DNA of 64,000 nt from Gentiana macrophylla (GCA_026214975.1 JAOBSW010000564.1:19591-83590), one strand, 5' to 3'. Positions 22,292-33,727 are shown, counted from the stretch's first letter. The notes: a model not told the origin generated them from the sequence alone. Numbers and translations: made by a program.

Positions 22292-22293
22292 CA
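21892..22293. repeat. Two (TG)n/(TA)n tracts in the GT47 intron
   Basis: (TG)5(TA)n lies at about 21890-21945, and (TA)n(TG)n at about 22226-22292. They bracket AT-rich sequence in the first intron. The second tract produces a spurious open frame fused to exon 2. Confidence 0.9.
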
Positions 22294-22715
22294 TTTATTG
22301 TAACACTTTATTATAATGTGACAAAAATAATAATTAGAAGCTACAAGGAGATGGAGAAATGGCTAAAAATATGGGTATATGAAGAAGGCGAGTCACCATT
22401 ATTTCAAACCTCAAAATCACAAGGTATATATTCAATTGAAGGCCAATTTATATCAGAACTCAAAGATAAAAACAATTTATTCTTAGCCCGCTGTCCCGAG
22501 GAGGCGGTTTTGTACTTTATCCCAGTCGGAATGTCTCGGATCATCGAGTTCCTCTACAAACCGAACCGGGATTTTAATCGGAGGCGACTGCAAAACGTTG
22601 TATAATTATTGGAATATGAGTAATGGTGCTGATCATTTCTTTGTTGGTTGCCATGATTGGGTAAGTACATAATTTTTATTTTTTTCCGAATTTATGTCGT
22701 TTATTTTAGTTAATT

Positions 22716-22855
22716 TACAGCGTGCATATACTAAGCACGTCGTAAATTTTTGCTATATTTACGGTATGGCCGATAACAACAAGCTTGTGCACGCCGTAAA
22801 TGTCAATTCACGGCATGTTTTAAACGCCGTAAATTCCTTTTTTTTCCATGCAGTG
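22716..22855 (-). repeat. CACTA-like terminus with subterminal repeats
   Basis: Read on the minus strand it starts CACTGCATGGAAAAAAAAGG, followed by several copies of TTTACGGCGT in both orientations, and ends with TTTACGACGTGCTTAG. It shares CACGTCGTAAA with the CACTA end at 16.87 kb. It sits in the intron after the last GT47 exon and is one plausible cause of the loss of the gene's 3' half. Confidence 0.65.
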
Positions 22856-24310
22856 TAGGTTTTTCTAGTCTAGAAAAAAAGTATAAATGTGTTATGTATA
22901 TATATATATATATACTAGTAGGAAACCTGTGCGATGCACGAAAAACGTTAAATTTAAAAGGTAAAAAAATCCCTGTTTTCATGAAAAATCCATGTTTTCA
23001 CGATGGAAAAGTAATATCTACTAATTGACACCCCTATATATATCTTGATATTTAAAGTTGATGCATTAAAAACACTTGAAATATGATGTGTTACCCTCGA
23101 TCTCTGACCCGTATTACAAAAATTATGCAGCCACCGTTAAGTCAATGTAATATGTGATACATAAAAAGTATTACATTGAGATATGCCCCGACAGATAAAT
23201 ATTCAATCTGATTGAGAGTTTATGACACTCTTCGACCATGAATGAATGAGTATACCCGACGAAAACCAAAAGACGAAAGCAAATGTATAGCTCGAAATTC
23301 CTATTCTAACGTTAACCAATTCACACAAATTACAAAAGGAAAAGACATGATAATAAAAGTACTTACCATAACGTTTTTAGTCTCAAGCGAGAGCTGCACA
23401 TCATCTATTCTTGATCATCGTCTTACTGGTCAAAATCTCTACTCGCTCTGCAGCTAAAGAAATGTACAAACTTTAACGATAAAGAACCCATGTTCCATCA
23501 ATCAACATATATCACTTAGCCCATTGACCTCTTCTCTAAAAAAAAGACGTCATAATCATGATAATACCAAATCACATTCAACAACGTAATAATCACACCA
23601 AAGCATCTCTACAAAAAAGAATAAAGAAATGCTAAACTATATACATGTTCATTAATAACAATGTATATGAAATAAAGCATAAATTTAACATTTGGCTTAT
23701 GCCCTCTCAAACTCGCTTCAGTCCGCACTCTCACCACCGCAATGTGTGCATTTAGCTATCAAAAGGGGCATGCTTTCTAGGATACAAATCATGTTAAAAC
23801 TTAAAAGAAAAAATGCTAGAAAGGAAATTTGGAATTGTTTAAGAAATCATGAGACAAATAGAAACATATCCATACAAATTTGCTTCTTATATATGGTACA
23901 ACACTCTCAGACTGGATGACATGAAGTATTCTGGCCACAATCTGCACAATACTTGGTGTTTTAACACTTGCCAAGAGAATAAATAGAGAAGAAAGTAATT
24001 AAAATAATTGATCTTTTCACTTGAGTAGGTGCAAGTTAAATGTTGTGGGTTCTTACACGAATACACAAAGAAATTAGTAGCCAATTCAAGAAGTTTCAAA
24101 AGTAAGCGATTAAAAGAATTACTCAAATGTTAGATATGCATTAAGGTAGCAATACAGTATATGCAGACCACAAAAAATATAATGGCAAATGCCAATTGGG
24201 CAAATACAATCATGGATCAAGAGTCGGAAGAAAAAGAAAAGAGGATGGTTAGGCTAGGTGAAAATAACAGTCGTTTAAGGTTTTCTTTAGAACAAATGGA
24301 TGATTCTTAC

Positions 24311-24405
24311 CTGTAAGGACTCGGGGCTCCTTTTGAACTTCTCTGCAACAGATAGCAACATCTCAAGGTATTTGTTCCTTCCCTCTACCTTAGTGTCTAA
24401 TATAT
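24311..24405 (-). pseudogene. Exon-like block, unrecognised
   Basis: Bounded by TTTTGGCAG before 24405 and GTAAG after 24311 on the minus strand, with an open frame reading ILDTKVEGRNKYLEMLLSV then AEKFKRSPESLQ. Proper splice borders and an amphipathic helical sequence suggest a real exon of a host gene, but I do not recognise the family. Its neighbours are exon fragments of other genes. Confidence 0.4.
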
Positions 24406-24659
24406 CTGCCAAAAAATAAACAAAGCATATGGCTGTTGTACTACACTTTTCTTCCAGCACCTCCTGTCGAAAAACAATGCAGAATCATGAATCTGTGTAT
24501 TCAAAAGCAAGCGTCAAGTCTGAGCCGTAAGGGGGGGGCAAAGTATACAAAGACCTTGCACAGAAAGTGTTATTGCCTTATAGTTATAGGTTGCGCATCG
24601 GAGTACCTTTTTGGATTTGGGTAAGTCAAAAAATACACAAGTAAAAAGCTAAATATTCA

Positions 24660-25310
24660 CAAATTCTATATTAAGTGAAACCCTAAATTTCAACCGTTCA
24701 AAATAGCAAACACTTACCGGAATGAGATCAATTTTTGCTTATGCTTGCTGAGAATGCTTGACGATTTTTACTTTAGAAAACTGTGTGTGGTATTTATGTG
24801 AAAAAAAATGTATATTAGCCATTTACAGAAGGAAAAAATTATTTTCTGAAGACGCTTACCGGAATGAGATCCAATTTTACTCATGCGTGCCGAGAATTCA
24901 ACGGGTGGGAATTCAACATGACTTACCCAAACCCAAAAACCATGAGCCCTCTTCCCGCAGCAATGGTTGACAAAAGAAAAGATCTCCGATGATTCTTCAT
25001 AAGTTTCCCTTTCAGTCGGAGTGCTCCATCTTCATTTTTTCAGCGACATAGCTGGATTGGAGACACAGGTAGTGAGTTTCTCCTTGATAATTCTGTGAAA
25101 CTTGACATTGCGGTAATATCTTGGCAAACCACCTGAAAGAAGTCCCAGCAGGTCATGTGAATTTGTTTTTGAAGAGGAATTGAACATGTCAAGAATCATA
25201 ACTGGATTACTCGTCAAAGGATTCTGCATGTTTCTTGAACCGGAGCTATATATTTTGGTTTGTGAATGAAGACATGATGTTACAACATTGAAAAATTTGT
25301 GTACCATGTG
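24660..25310 (-). pseudogene. Further exon-like blocks, unrecognised
   Basis: Two short stretches, 24700-24760 and 24850-24915, are near copies of each other. Each ends in GATCTCATTCCG followed by a GTAAG donor on the minus strand, as if an exon end had been duplicated. At 25032-25307 an open frame contains NPVMILDMFNSSSKTNSHDL and LLGLLSGGLPRYYRNVK. No family could be assigned to either. Confidence 0.3.
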
Positions 25311-25404
25311 GAAACCATCTTGTTTCTATTAGACCTTTCTTCATACATAACAGATCGCTTGAAAAATGAGTCAGGAGAAAGAGCAACGATGCGACCAAAC
25401 ATAC

Positions 25405-25597
25405 CTGCAAACATCCACAGTTTCCTTCCCACTAACTTTCCCTTCGGAGTTGCTGATAGCTGCAAAAACATCAGAAATGAGTGTCAAATTGATTGATTTC
25501 TATATTTCACATATGCTCCTCCACTCTCCAATAATGAAACAGTAGCACCACGAAAAACAACATGTGAGGCAACATCAACACCAATTTCATCTAGCAC
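25405..25597 (-). pseudogene. VPS2: VPS2/CHMP2 (ESCRT-III) C-terminal exon fragments
   Basis: A 36-base exon (25597-25562), preceded by TTTTTCAG, encodes VLDEIGVDVAS. It is spliced (GT after 25562, AG before 25459) to an exon encoding LSATPKGKLVGRK. Together they match the C-terminal region of plant VPS2/CHMP2, the ESCRT-III subunit that remodels endosomal membranes. After GRK the frame continues into unrelated residues and a GTATG donor. The N-terminal Snf7 helices are not found upstream. This is therefore a captured or duplicated fragment, not a gene. Confidence 0.7.
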
Positions 25598-26518
25598 CTG
25601 AAAAACATGTAAGAAAAACCATTAAGCTATTGCAATCCTAAATAACCTTTGAGACACATATTGGATCAATCTGATCCAACTCCCAACACACAACCACAAA
25701 GAGATGACCAAACATATCTATGGACTTATAAGAGAGAAAAGAAAAGAAAATTAAACTATTCATGTGACAATGAATCCAGACAGGAGCCCTGTAGTTGTTT
25801 AAATTAATTATTTAATAGCCTTAAATTTTTGAAGGTTTTACAATATTGAATTCTTCCTGTGAATCTTAAAGATTCATATCCCTTCGTATAACTTAAAAAT
25901 GTAAACAAAAATTATAAGAACTTCAAATCTCATGATCCTAGTCAAAAATTATAAAAATCCTCTAGAATGAAATGGTGAACTTTAAATATACTATGTTCTC
26001 CCCACCTATTTTACTGGATTTTGTAGTAAATGGGTGGAAACCAAATGTCAATCCCTTTATAACAATATGACTGAGAGTAACCGAAATTGGCTGCACAAAA
26101 CAATGGGTGTTGAGGAGGCAATGGTGGCACAAACCTTGTAATATTTGCTTCAATGAATAAAATTACATGTTTGAAAAGATAAAAAAAAAAGTACTACTAC
26201 ATATTGTTACCAAGATAGATATACTGAAATTCCCATTGATATCCCTTGGAATTGTTTTCACCCAAATCCCCCAAAGCTACTATAACTTTTAGTAGTATGC
26301 ATATAGCCTATATTCAAAATGCTGCCACAACTCATTTTCTTTTGCACAAAATTGCAGCCTGCAAGAAACACAAACAATCAATGTACATCATCAGTCATTC
26401 AAAACCAAAAACATTCATCGTAAAAAGCAAGCGACACATACCTACGAAATCATCGATTGTATTGATCATGGTCAATTAGGGCCAGGTATCCACATAGACA
26501 GTACCCTAGAGGAAGAGT

Positions 26519-27545
26519 TTAAAAAGAAGGATGAGGAGGGGCCATGCTGCGAATGTTGATATCAAAAGGATACAAACGATATTCCAAATCGAGTTCTTTA
26601 AAAATCTTGACCATCTCTTCTGCTAACTGAGCACTTCTAAACCATCTCTCTTCCATATCTTGATGGTTTATTCTGTGTCTGATCCAAACAGACATTCTTA
26701 TCAACTGTAAGCTTTGATTTCCATTAACACTACTGATGGTGTTGAGTACCAATGGTCCTTCTTGTTCTCAATATAACTGCATATATCATTCAAATTCAGA
26801 ACTAATCAGCAAATCAAGCCAAATACGTACAGTTTCGTCACTACACATATAATAGTTACTAGCATGGATACCTTAAGATTCTTTGCTTCATCAGAGCAAT
26901 CTTCTCAGCTGAAGTTGCAATATGGACTTTGAATTCAACTAAATCACCCATGTCCAGACTGCGGTAATAGTTGAAGATAGGCTTTGTGGATAGAGTGCTG
27001 TTTGGATACATTATCTTCAAGTTGTCATATCTTAGAAAAACTGTATTATCCCCTGGATATGGCGCAGTGGTGAAGGCATGGGTGTAAAAAAAAGCTGTAG
27101 ACCATGTTCTGGAGGTCGCCGGTTCGATTCCCGTAAAGGGTTGATTTCCGATTGATAACACCCTTCGGTCTGAATGGTTGTAAAGGCAGCCCATACGCGG
27201 GAATTGCATTGTGCTATTCTGATTAACATCTCCCCACATTCCTGTGGGATCGGGGGTGGGGGGACCCTTAATGTTGGGGTTCAACATTTTTTTTTTTTTA
27301 GAAAAACTGTATTCAATATGTTCATTTCTTCAACAATCATCTGCACTTTTTTCACAAAGTTTCACATTAAGAATCATGTTTAGTGATTATTCAATAGAAA
27401 GCCAAGATGGTTTAATTACCTGAACTCCGTCTACTTCACAGCGATCACAGAAGTCTAAAGGGTGTAAAACGAATACTGAATATGACAGATTCGAATATAG
27501 TCTTGCAGGTGTTCCTAAATACTAAAAGCTACTACCATATGCAGT
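26519..27545 (-). pseudogene. MSL: MscS-like mechanosensitive channel fragment (MSL4-10 group)
   Basis: Exon pieces on the minus strand: about 27545-27420 (NTCKTIFESVIF after a frameshift, then HPLDFCDRCEVDGVQ); 27340-26872 (MIVEEMNIL, TVFLRYDNLKIMYPNS and NYYRSLDMGDLVEFKVHIAT); and 26752-26519 (WIRHRINHQDMEERW and FKELDLEYRLYPFDIN, ending in a stop). Together they cover the MscS beta domain and C-terminal region of plant plasma-membrane MSL channels, which release ions under membrane tension. The pore helix and N-terminal half are absent. The middle exon is split by a SINE, so no intact product is possible. Confidence 0.88.
27048..27299 (+). mobile_element. tRNA-derived SINE inserted in the MSL exon
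   Basis: About 250 bases with an RNA polymerase III A box (TGGCGCAGTGGTGAAGG, near 27059) and B box (GGTTCGATTCC, near 27121), ending in a run of T. A perfect 16-base target duplication, TTAGAAAAACTGTATT, flanks it (27032-27047 and 27298-27313). The MSL reading frame is coherent on each side once the insert is ignored, so the SINE arrived after the MSL fragment. Confidence 0.93.
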
Positions 27546-27609
27546 CTTGAGGGGAGCATAAGCTCCTTTCTTCACATTAAGGGTAACCACAGCCGTCAAC
27601 ATTCACATG

Positions 27610-28030
27610 TTCTTCTTGATCTTCTTGCTTACCAGCAGCTGCCCAAACAAAGCTGCAGCATTCAGAAAGTTGTTTATTTTAGCATTAGCAATAAAAACAG
27701 AGGATGGTTCGCAGTCGTAATTGCTATTACTAATCATATAATCATTATCCATAATGGTCCTCAGGAAAATGTCCTTGTTACTGTAAAGCAAGTTGATAAT
27801 CTTGTATATTAACGGAGACACCTTAGCCTGAAACTCAAACTTCTCCCCATTAGCATGGAAATTTCAGTTGGACATGGACTCTGCTTCTCTGAAATACCTA
27901 ATTGAAAAATCTTAAGCGCGCAGAAAATGAACACTTTGAGCAAAATAAATCAGAGAAACAAACCTTTTGCCACATCAGAATCACTTAATAAACCATCTGG
28001 AAGTTGGAACAGCTCCAATCTTCTACTCTA
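27610..28030 (-). pseudogene. HSP90-7: HSP90-7 (endoplasmin/GRP94) N-terminal fragment
   Basis: On the minus strand, pieces of DGLLSDSDVAK (near 27985) and REAESMSN (near 27878) lead into ANGEKFEFQAKVSPLIY and KIINLLYSNKDIFLR (27850-27770). This is the start of the N-terminal ATPase domain of the ER-resident HSP90 chaperone. The next expected motif, the ELISNASDALDK helix with the ATP-contacting Asn, is replaced by unrelated residues, and a stop follows near 27603. A frameshift and an internal stop occur earlier. It directly precedes the MSL fragment on the same strand. Confidence 0.8.
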
Positions 28031-28560
28031 CCTTTGGCGGATATATTGGAGCATCCGACTGAACCTCAGCATAAGCCTGTATTTTTCTTCCTGCCCATTT
28101 TATGCACCAGCAAGCAATGAAACAAAACATCAATCTCAGATTGAAACATAAAAAAATAATAATAATAACGATCCACTCCCATTCAATTCATAAAATAGGG
28201 CAGACATAAGAATTCTACCAAACCTGGCCGTCGGTAGCTTCACCGGCTGAACGCGGGTTGTCTTCAGTCCTCTTTTAGCATTAGAAAACAATCTAAACTG
28301 TCATCGGAGAACCAGTTATACTCCAAATCGTCAAATTAGTGAGATGTGGGGTGGGGGGATTTGAGGACGTGGGTTATTTCTTTGTTTGAAGGGGCGTGGG
28401 GCCGTGGGGCCGTGGGGGTTATCCAGAAAAAGATGAGGAAAAACGGCAGAAGATGGAGAACGTGGGGGAGACGGAGTGAATTTTGTTATTTTCTAAACGG
28501 GTCACCGAGTCGGGTAATAGGCCAAAATCGGGTAAATTAACAGTTTTTTCCTTAAAATAT

Positions 28561-31440
28561 ATAATAAGATATATAATTTATATCTTATATTATATTTTCA
28601 ATAAAAAAACTGTCCGTAAGAGGCCAATTGACCCGACCCAAACCCGGAAAATACCGCTTGCTATATACTACCTATTTCGTCTTTTCACAAAACAGCCCAC
28701 GTCCCTTCAACATAAAAAAGAAAAAGAAAAAGAAAAAGAACAGCCCACGTCCCCCTACATGCCGAAGAAACTTCCGTTTACCGCACACATTCTTCTCCAC
28801 ACCGCGTTCCCTCTCCCATTTCCCAGGGACAGTTCTCCAAATCTTTTATACTTTTATTCATAATTTCTTATTTCTTCGTTTTTGTTGTTGCAGATTATCT
28901 CTTTTTCTTTTTCTCTCCATTCATTATTTGCTTTGACATTTTTGATGTTTCAGGATTCAACAAATTAGTGATAAAATTGAATGTGATGGTGACCTTCACC
29001 TCTGACAAGGTGTACATAATTATTGTGCTCATCAAATTTGTTCATTAATCCTTTTCAGCAGCTGTTTCGATTTCTATTTAAATGTTGCTGGTGGTTGAGT
29101 CTGATTCTAAAAAGCCTTTGCTTATGGTATAGTCAGTTTTTGTGTTAATTTTTGATGGGGTATTGAATCGAAAGGTGAAATTTTAGCTGGAAATCTTAAC
29201 TCCTGGGGTCTCTTTTAGGATCACGAGGAAAAAAAAACCGCTGCACAAAAGAAGGACCGATTTAAGATATGTAATCAGTTGTTGTAGACTTGCTGAACTT
29301 GATTCTGCTTCGGTAATTTTGCATCCTACTATTATTTTGCCTGAAATTGAATAGGTAGTATGTTGAAGATTACTTAAAGTGGTTGAATAATATTCTGGTT
29401 GCCTTTCGGTGTTGACATTAATTTAGTCATACTTAGTTTTGAGTTATGCTCAGCAACATTGTGCTTGGTATTTGAATGTGATGGTGACCTTCACCTCTGA
29501 CAAGGTGTACATAATTATTATGCTCATCATATGGCTTGAACGTTATGAATTTAGTGATGTGTACCTCTTCATTGCACAATCTTCAGCTTTGACCCTTATG
29601 AATTTTGTGATGTGTTTCATGGTTAGCCTTATATGGAGGTTAATGTATAGTAGTTATACACTTCCCATTCATGTGTTGTGTTGTTAGGTAAGATAGCAGT
29701 GGTATGGTTTGAAACAGACATATGAGAATGGTAAGATAGCACCAACAGTCCATCCTGTGTGAATGGTAAAAATCAAATTTTAGAATGGTAAGATCAAATG
29801 TTAGAATGTATCATCTTTCTCCGTTTCTACTTATGGGTTTTTTTATTCCTAGACTAATTTTGCAGATTTAAATTAATAGAGGTTTGATTTCATTTTTGGT
29901 TTTGAAGCGGAGAAAGACTCAACGAAAATGCTTACCTCTGGATGGTAATAGCTTTTTCTCTTCCTCTTTGCATTCATTTTATATATTCTTTACGCTGTGT
30001 TATTGCCTTGAATTGATGCTCCCGTTGAATGAAATGAATCAGCCTTCTTTCAAAGAACTCATAGCTTTTGTTTCAGTCCGCCGCTCCACTTTATCGATTG
30101 GATCGTAATGATGTTGATAAACATCTCTCGACAATCGACAATCATGACTCGCATCACAAGTTATCTATCGCAAGGTGTCTATTGATAAATGTCGCTTCAT
30201 TTCATAGCTTTTGTTGGTATTTTCCTTTTCTTTGCTCATACGTCGCCTAGAAAGCAAGCATTTCCATATAGTCGTTGCCTATTTCAAGATAATAAAGGAG
30301 TAGATATATTGTTTTGTTCCTCTTATTGGCAAAAAAAGAGAGTGAAAGTTAGATTATTTTTCTTTTGCAGTTGATTTAGCTTCATCGAACACCTCGATTG
30401 AGAGGTATATGCTATCGCCTCAAGAGTTTCTTCATTTCAAATTGGGGTCAGTGATTTATTGTCTACTTTTAATTCATACATACATTTTTTCCTTCAATAT
30501 TTTCATTGTATATGGTATTTAAGTAAAAATATCGCGTTGTTTCCTTTTTTGTTTGTTTATTTTGTTTCAAAATTTGATTGTGAACACTCCGAGTTCAAAA
30601 CATGTGTGGAATTTATTCAAATGTTAGCCTGATTACGTTATTCAAATCAAAGCAATATGTGGAATTTATTCAAATGTTAAGGGGAAAAAGCTAACGAAAT
30701 CAAACCACAACTATTCATTCAAATTATCTCATTCAAGTGTATCAACATCTTTTTTGATTTAGTACCGCAGTATAATCTACTAAGAGCTCAGGGTGCTTCG
30801 TTGTTGTTGCTTCTTCTTTGTTTTCTTTTCAGGACTAAGTTACGTCCAGTATCATTATCATATTCGTCATTGCTTTCTTCCACTTTTTTCGTTTTACCTA
30901 TTTTACTTCTTTAGTTTTTTTGTGTTTTGTTACTCACATGATGAACAGAGTTTATCTGTCTTTCGAAAACACCGCGTGGTCGCGGGCGGTGAATACGTGA
31001 CATGACGATTTAATTTACGATTCAAATGGCGACGCCATTGAAATTGGACAAAAGATGAACTGTTGCAATATTTCAACAACAACAACTTGAAGAATCTCAA
31101 ACTGTTAGATGACGATTGTTGTACAACGTGTCATAGTGACGACTGCAAAGATCCGACACCGTGTTTCTGTGATTTTACAAGTGTTGAGCAATGGATGTAT
31201 ATAGAAATAAAGGTTGGAGTCAAAAGTGTTGAGCTCAAAAGTAACTTTTATGATGTTAGAGTTGGGATAGTGAGATAGGTGCTAGTGTGCTCGGACTCAC
31301 CTCACGACGCTTGAAACATAGTCGAGTTTGGCAATGAGTTCGGGTGCATTAGTATCATATGGTTCCCAAAATGTTAAAAATGATCAAAAAGGAGTTTTGG
31401 TGGTTAGTATGATAAAGATGAGGTTGTACATGTGTTGATT
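28561..31440 (+). other. Gene-like but unrecognised region
   Basis: At 28640-28960 there is a TATA-like TATATACTACC, then a pyrimidine-rich leader and TTGTTGCAG/TTTCAG acceptor-like sites, which looks like a promoter plus 5' leader on the plus strand. Short frames at 29884-30260 and 31063-31278 (LDDDCCTTCHSDDCKDPTPC, Cys-rich) show no family I know. Bases 28978-29034 recur almost exactly at 29472-29529. A large AT palindrome lies at 28560-28605. No protein function can be assigned. Confidence 0.4.
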
Positions 31441-31840
31441 AGGTTCACTCAGCACTTTTTTTCTCTCAGGTTCCCAAAATACCCCTTTCGATTAACCGAA
31501 ATTTCCTAGCCTAACGATAACCGCTCAAGTCCCCGCCTGATCGTGTCCAAACTTAGTGACCTTGATCGGTGGAGAGGTTAGTAGATATGAAACGGTTGGT
31601 AGACTTTTGGTTGGGATTCAAGCCCCGACAATCATTTTGAGCATTTGGTCTTAGCTTGGCACCACACACACTCCATTTTCTTGATAATGTTGCACCGTTG
31701 TGTATATGTTCATTTTTCTTACTTTGTGGTTACCTCGAGAGTGTGAGAAGTAGCACCTACATCACAAAGTTGAATCCCTTGGTTGGTTTTAAACGCCTAA
31801 TTTGCTCGAGGCGAGCAAAGGCTAAGTGTGGGGGTGGTGA
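31441..31840 (+). mobile_element. 3' internal end of a Ty3/gypsy element
   Basis: The stretch ends AAGTGTGGGGGTGGTGA directly before an LTR that starts TGATGAGTC. This is the polypurine tract and flank seen in large plant gypsy elements. Coding sequence is not recognisable and the rest of the element is missing on the left. Confidence 0.65.
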
Positions 31841-33727
31841 TGATGAGTCAAATTTACGTGATTCCGGTGCATTTCTACACCCGCTCATCCCACTTTTAGC
31901 ATGTTTCTTGGTGTATTTAGACCATCTTTGGGGTAACATCGTGAGTTTATAGCACGGGAGTAATTCCGTCGCTTTGATGGTTTACTACCTCTTTTATTGA
32001 TATTAACCTCATTCCGAGCACCTTTACCCTCCGGAATGGTTTGTGTGTCTTGTTCGTTTATGATGTTGTAGGGCCAGGTGACTCGAGGACCCGGAAGGTA
32101 GGTTTTGGACAAAGGGACATGTTCAGTAAGACAAGAGTGGAGTGAAGAATCATCAACGAAACCGGAACCAGCCACTTCATGGGAATTTTAGCCACACTTT
32201 TAAGCATTTTCGGACTTGTGGTCTTCATGAAAGTTGTAGAGAGATTGAAAGAGCTTTCCAACGCATGTTGAATCACCTCATTTGGAGCCCTGTAAGTGAA
32301 GTTATGAGCAAAATATCGAGCTGGGTCTTGATCAAGCGTCCGTAAAACCCTGCACGGCGTTCCAAGCTTCAAACGTATGCGTTCGTGTCTCAAACCGGCG
32401 CTCCATGTCTCAAACTAGCGCTCCAAGCTCCAAACCGGCGTCCAGATTGCCAAAGTAGAATGTAGAGTACACCCTCCAAACGCCGGTTTAAGAGTCGCCC
32501 AAACAGGCTGCTCAGCAAAGCCAAACGCACGCTTGAACCATTTCAAGCAAACGCATGCTCCACATGTTACAAGCAAGGAGTCGCCTGAATTTGAAGCTAA
32601 ACGCACGCTCCACATTCTCAAACTCGCTCAAGTGAAAAGTCGCAGAATTTATGCTCCACCTATAAATACCCCTCACCCAACTCATAAGGGACTTGACTTT
32701 CTCCTTCCCTTAGCTAGGTTTTGCTCGATTTTTGTAAATAGTTTGTTACATTACTTTTTATGTAGATCAAAGACTCCCTAACTCACTCTTTTCATTTCTT
32801 AGATTAGATTTTCATTACAAACAACAAGTCTTCATCTTTTATGTAATTTCTCTTGTGTGCTCTCCTTCTCCAAACTCGAATTTCTGCACTTTAATGGTAC
32901 ATTTCTTCTCTCTTTACTTATTATGTCTTTAATTCATTGTTTCTTTCATGTTTTAATTAGTATAATGAGTAGTTAATTCCTCCCATAGCCGGGTCATGTG
33001 ATATGTGATGAAATCACCCTTTGGGTGATGAAATTGGGAGTGGGTAGTGTGTTTTATTGTTGTTTCTTGCATGTTTCACGCCTTAGAACTTGTTATAACG
33101 GATTTGAGCTAGATTAGCTACCTAGGTCAAATATCACACACATCACTCTTGAGAGTTGTTCGAGAGAGGGGGTGTGGGAAAAAGGTTCTAGGATCGCGGT
33201 GTAGTCTCGGTTTAGTCGTTAAACCGAGCTCCTCGTGAGGTTACTCGCTTTACGCTTAAGCGGCTCTACAGGCTTTAGACATGACATGTTAGGAGAGAGT
33301 TGTTCGGACCTTAGCATGGCACAAGGTGTTAGATGAGAGTTGTTCGGACGCTAACACCGGGTTTAGGAGTTCGCACCGTGAGATTGAATGTAAGAGCACG
33401 CTTAGCTCACTACACACTTTTGGTTTTGTTAACCCTCGGGGTTGAGATTAGTCATATTGATCATGGTTCGACTATGTTTCTCTCCCTTTAGACTCGGCCG
33501 CTTAATTCACTTTAGTTATATTGTAGTGTATAAATATTCCAACAACTTGATTGCCTAGACTAAGTTTGAAGTTCACTTTGGTACTCACAAGCACGTTTCC
33601 TTTGGGTTCGACCTCGGACTCCTGTAGCTATACTCGCAATCGACCTGGCCCATCGCTGGTTAGAGCTTGTTTAGTCACCGTTGTCTTGAGTATTATAAAC
33701 TGCATTTGGTGAAATAAACGCTCATCA
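31841..33727 (+). repeat. Long gypsy LTR (1.9 kb)
   Basis: Begins TGATGAGTCAAATTTACGTG and ends AAATAAACGCTCATCA, giving the matched termini TGATGAG and CTCATCA. Inside are many CAAACGCACGCT-like repeats (32340-32620), TATAAATACCCC near 32662 and a long transcribed-style region. No partner LTR occurs in the window. Short frames inside are chance. Confidence 0.82.

Larger units (their letters stand above)
20718..22660 (+). pseudogene. GT47 (exostosin-family) glycosyltransferase, truncated and frameshifted
   Basis: Exon 1 (20718-20977) encodes a signal-anchor membrane segment (LFLYFNTFIFLVLFFVG) and a stem with ANLAKARAAI and SIYRNAHAFK. Splicing GT at 20978 to AG at 22337 restores QSYKEMEKWLKIWVYEEGE, the conserved start of the plant exostosin-type domain. 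[31 protein letters not shown] and [14 protein letters not shown] follow, then a good donor GTAAGT at 22661. Plants use such Golgi type II enzymes in cell-wall polysaccharide synthesis (probable glycosyltransferase At5g03795-like). Near 22600 about ten residues are missing and the frame shifts. No downstream exon is found before unrelated DNA. The gene is therefore a 5' fragment, probably a pseudogene. Confidence 0.85.
22914..28560 (-). mobile_element. Candidate Helitron carrying fragments of several host genes
   Basis: On the minus strand the block ends GTGCATCGCAC (a short hairpin), then AGGTTTCCTA, then CTAG followed by T. This is the layout of a Helitron 3' terminus, with CTRR inserted next to T. 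Upstream on the same strand lie partial, intron-containing pieces of HSP90-7, an MscS-like channel, VPS2/CHMP2 and other exon-like blocks, all pointing the same way. Capture of unrelated gene fragments in element orientation is characteristic of plant Helitrons. The 5' TC end is not resolved and no RepHel protein is present, so it would be non-autonomous. A Pack-MULE or independent duplications are alternatives. Confidence 0.55.

Noticed and set aside
22075..22605. 176-residue plus-strand frame with an N-terminal repeat
   Set aside because: The first part is AT-rich intron and (TA)n/(TG)n. Only the part from 22338 is GT47 exon 2, reached by splicing from 20977.
26859..27287. 142-residue minus-strand frame taken as one protein
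   Set aside because: Its first half is antisense SINE sequence; only the second half is MSL.
31656..32781. Short frames on both strands in the gypsy LTR
   Set aside because: They cross the polypurine tract and LTR boundary and match nothing recognisable.
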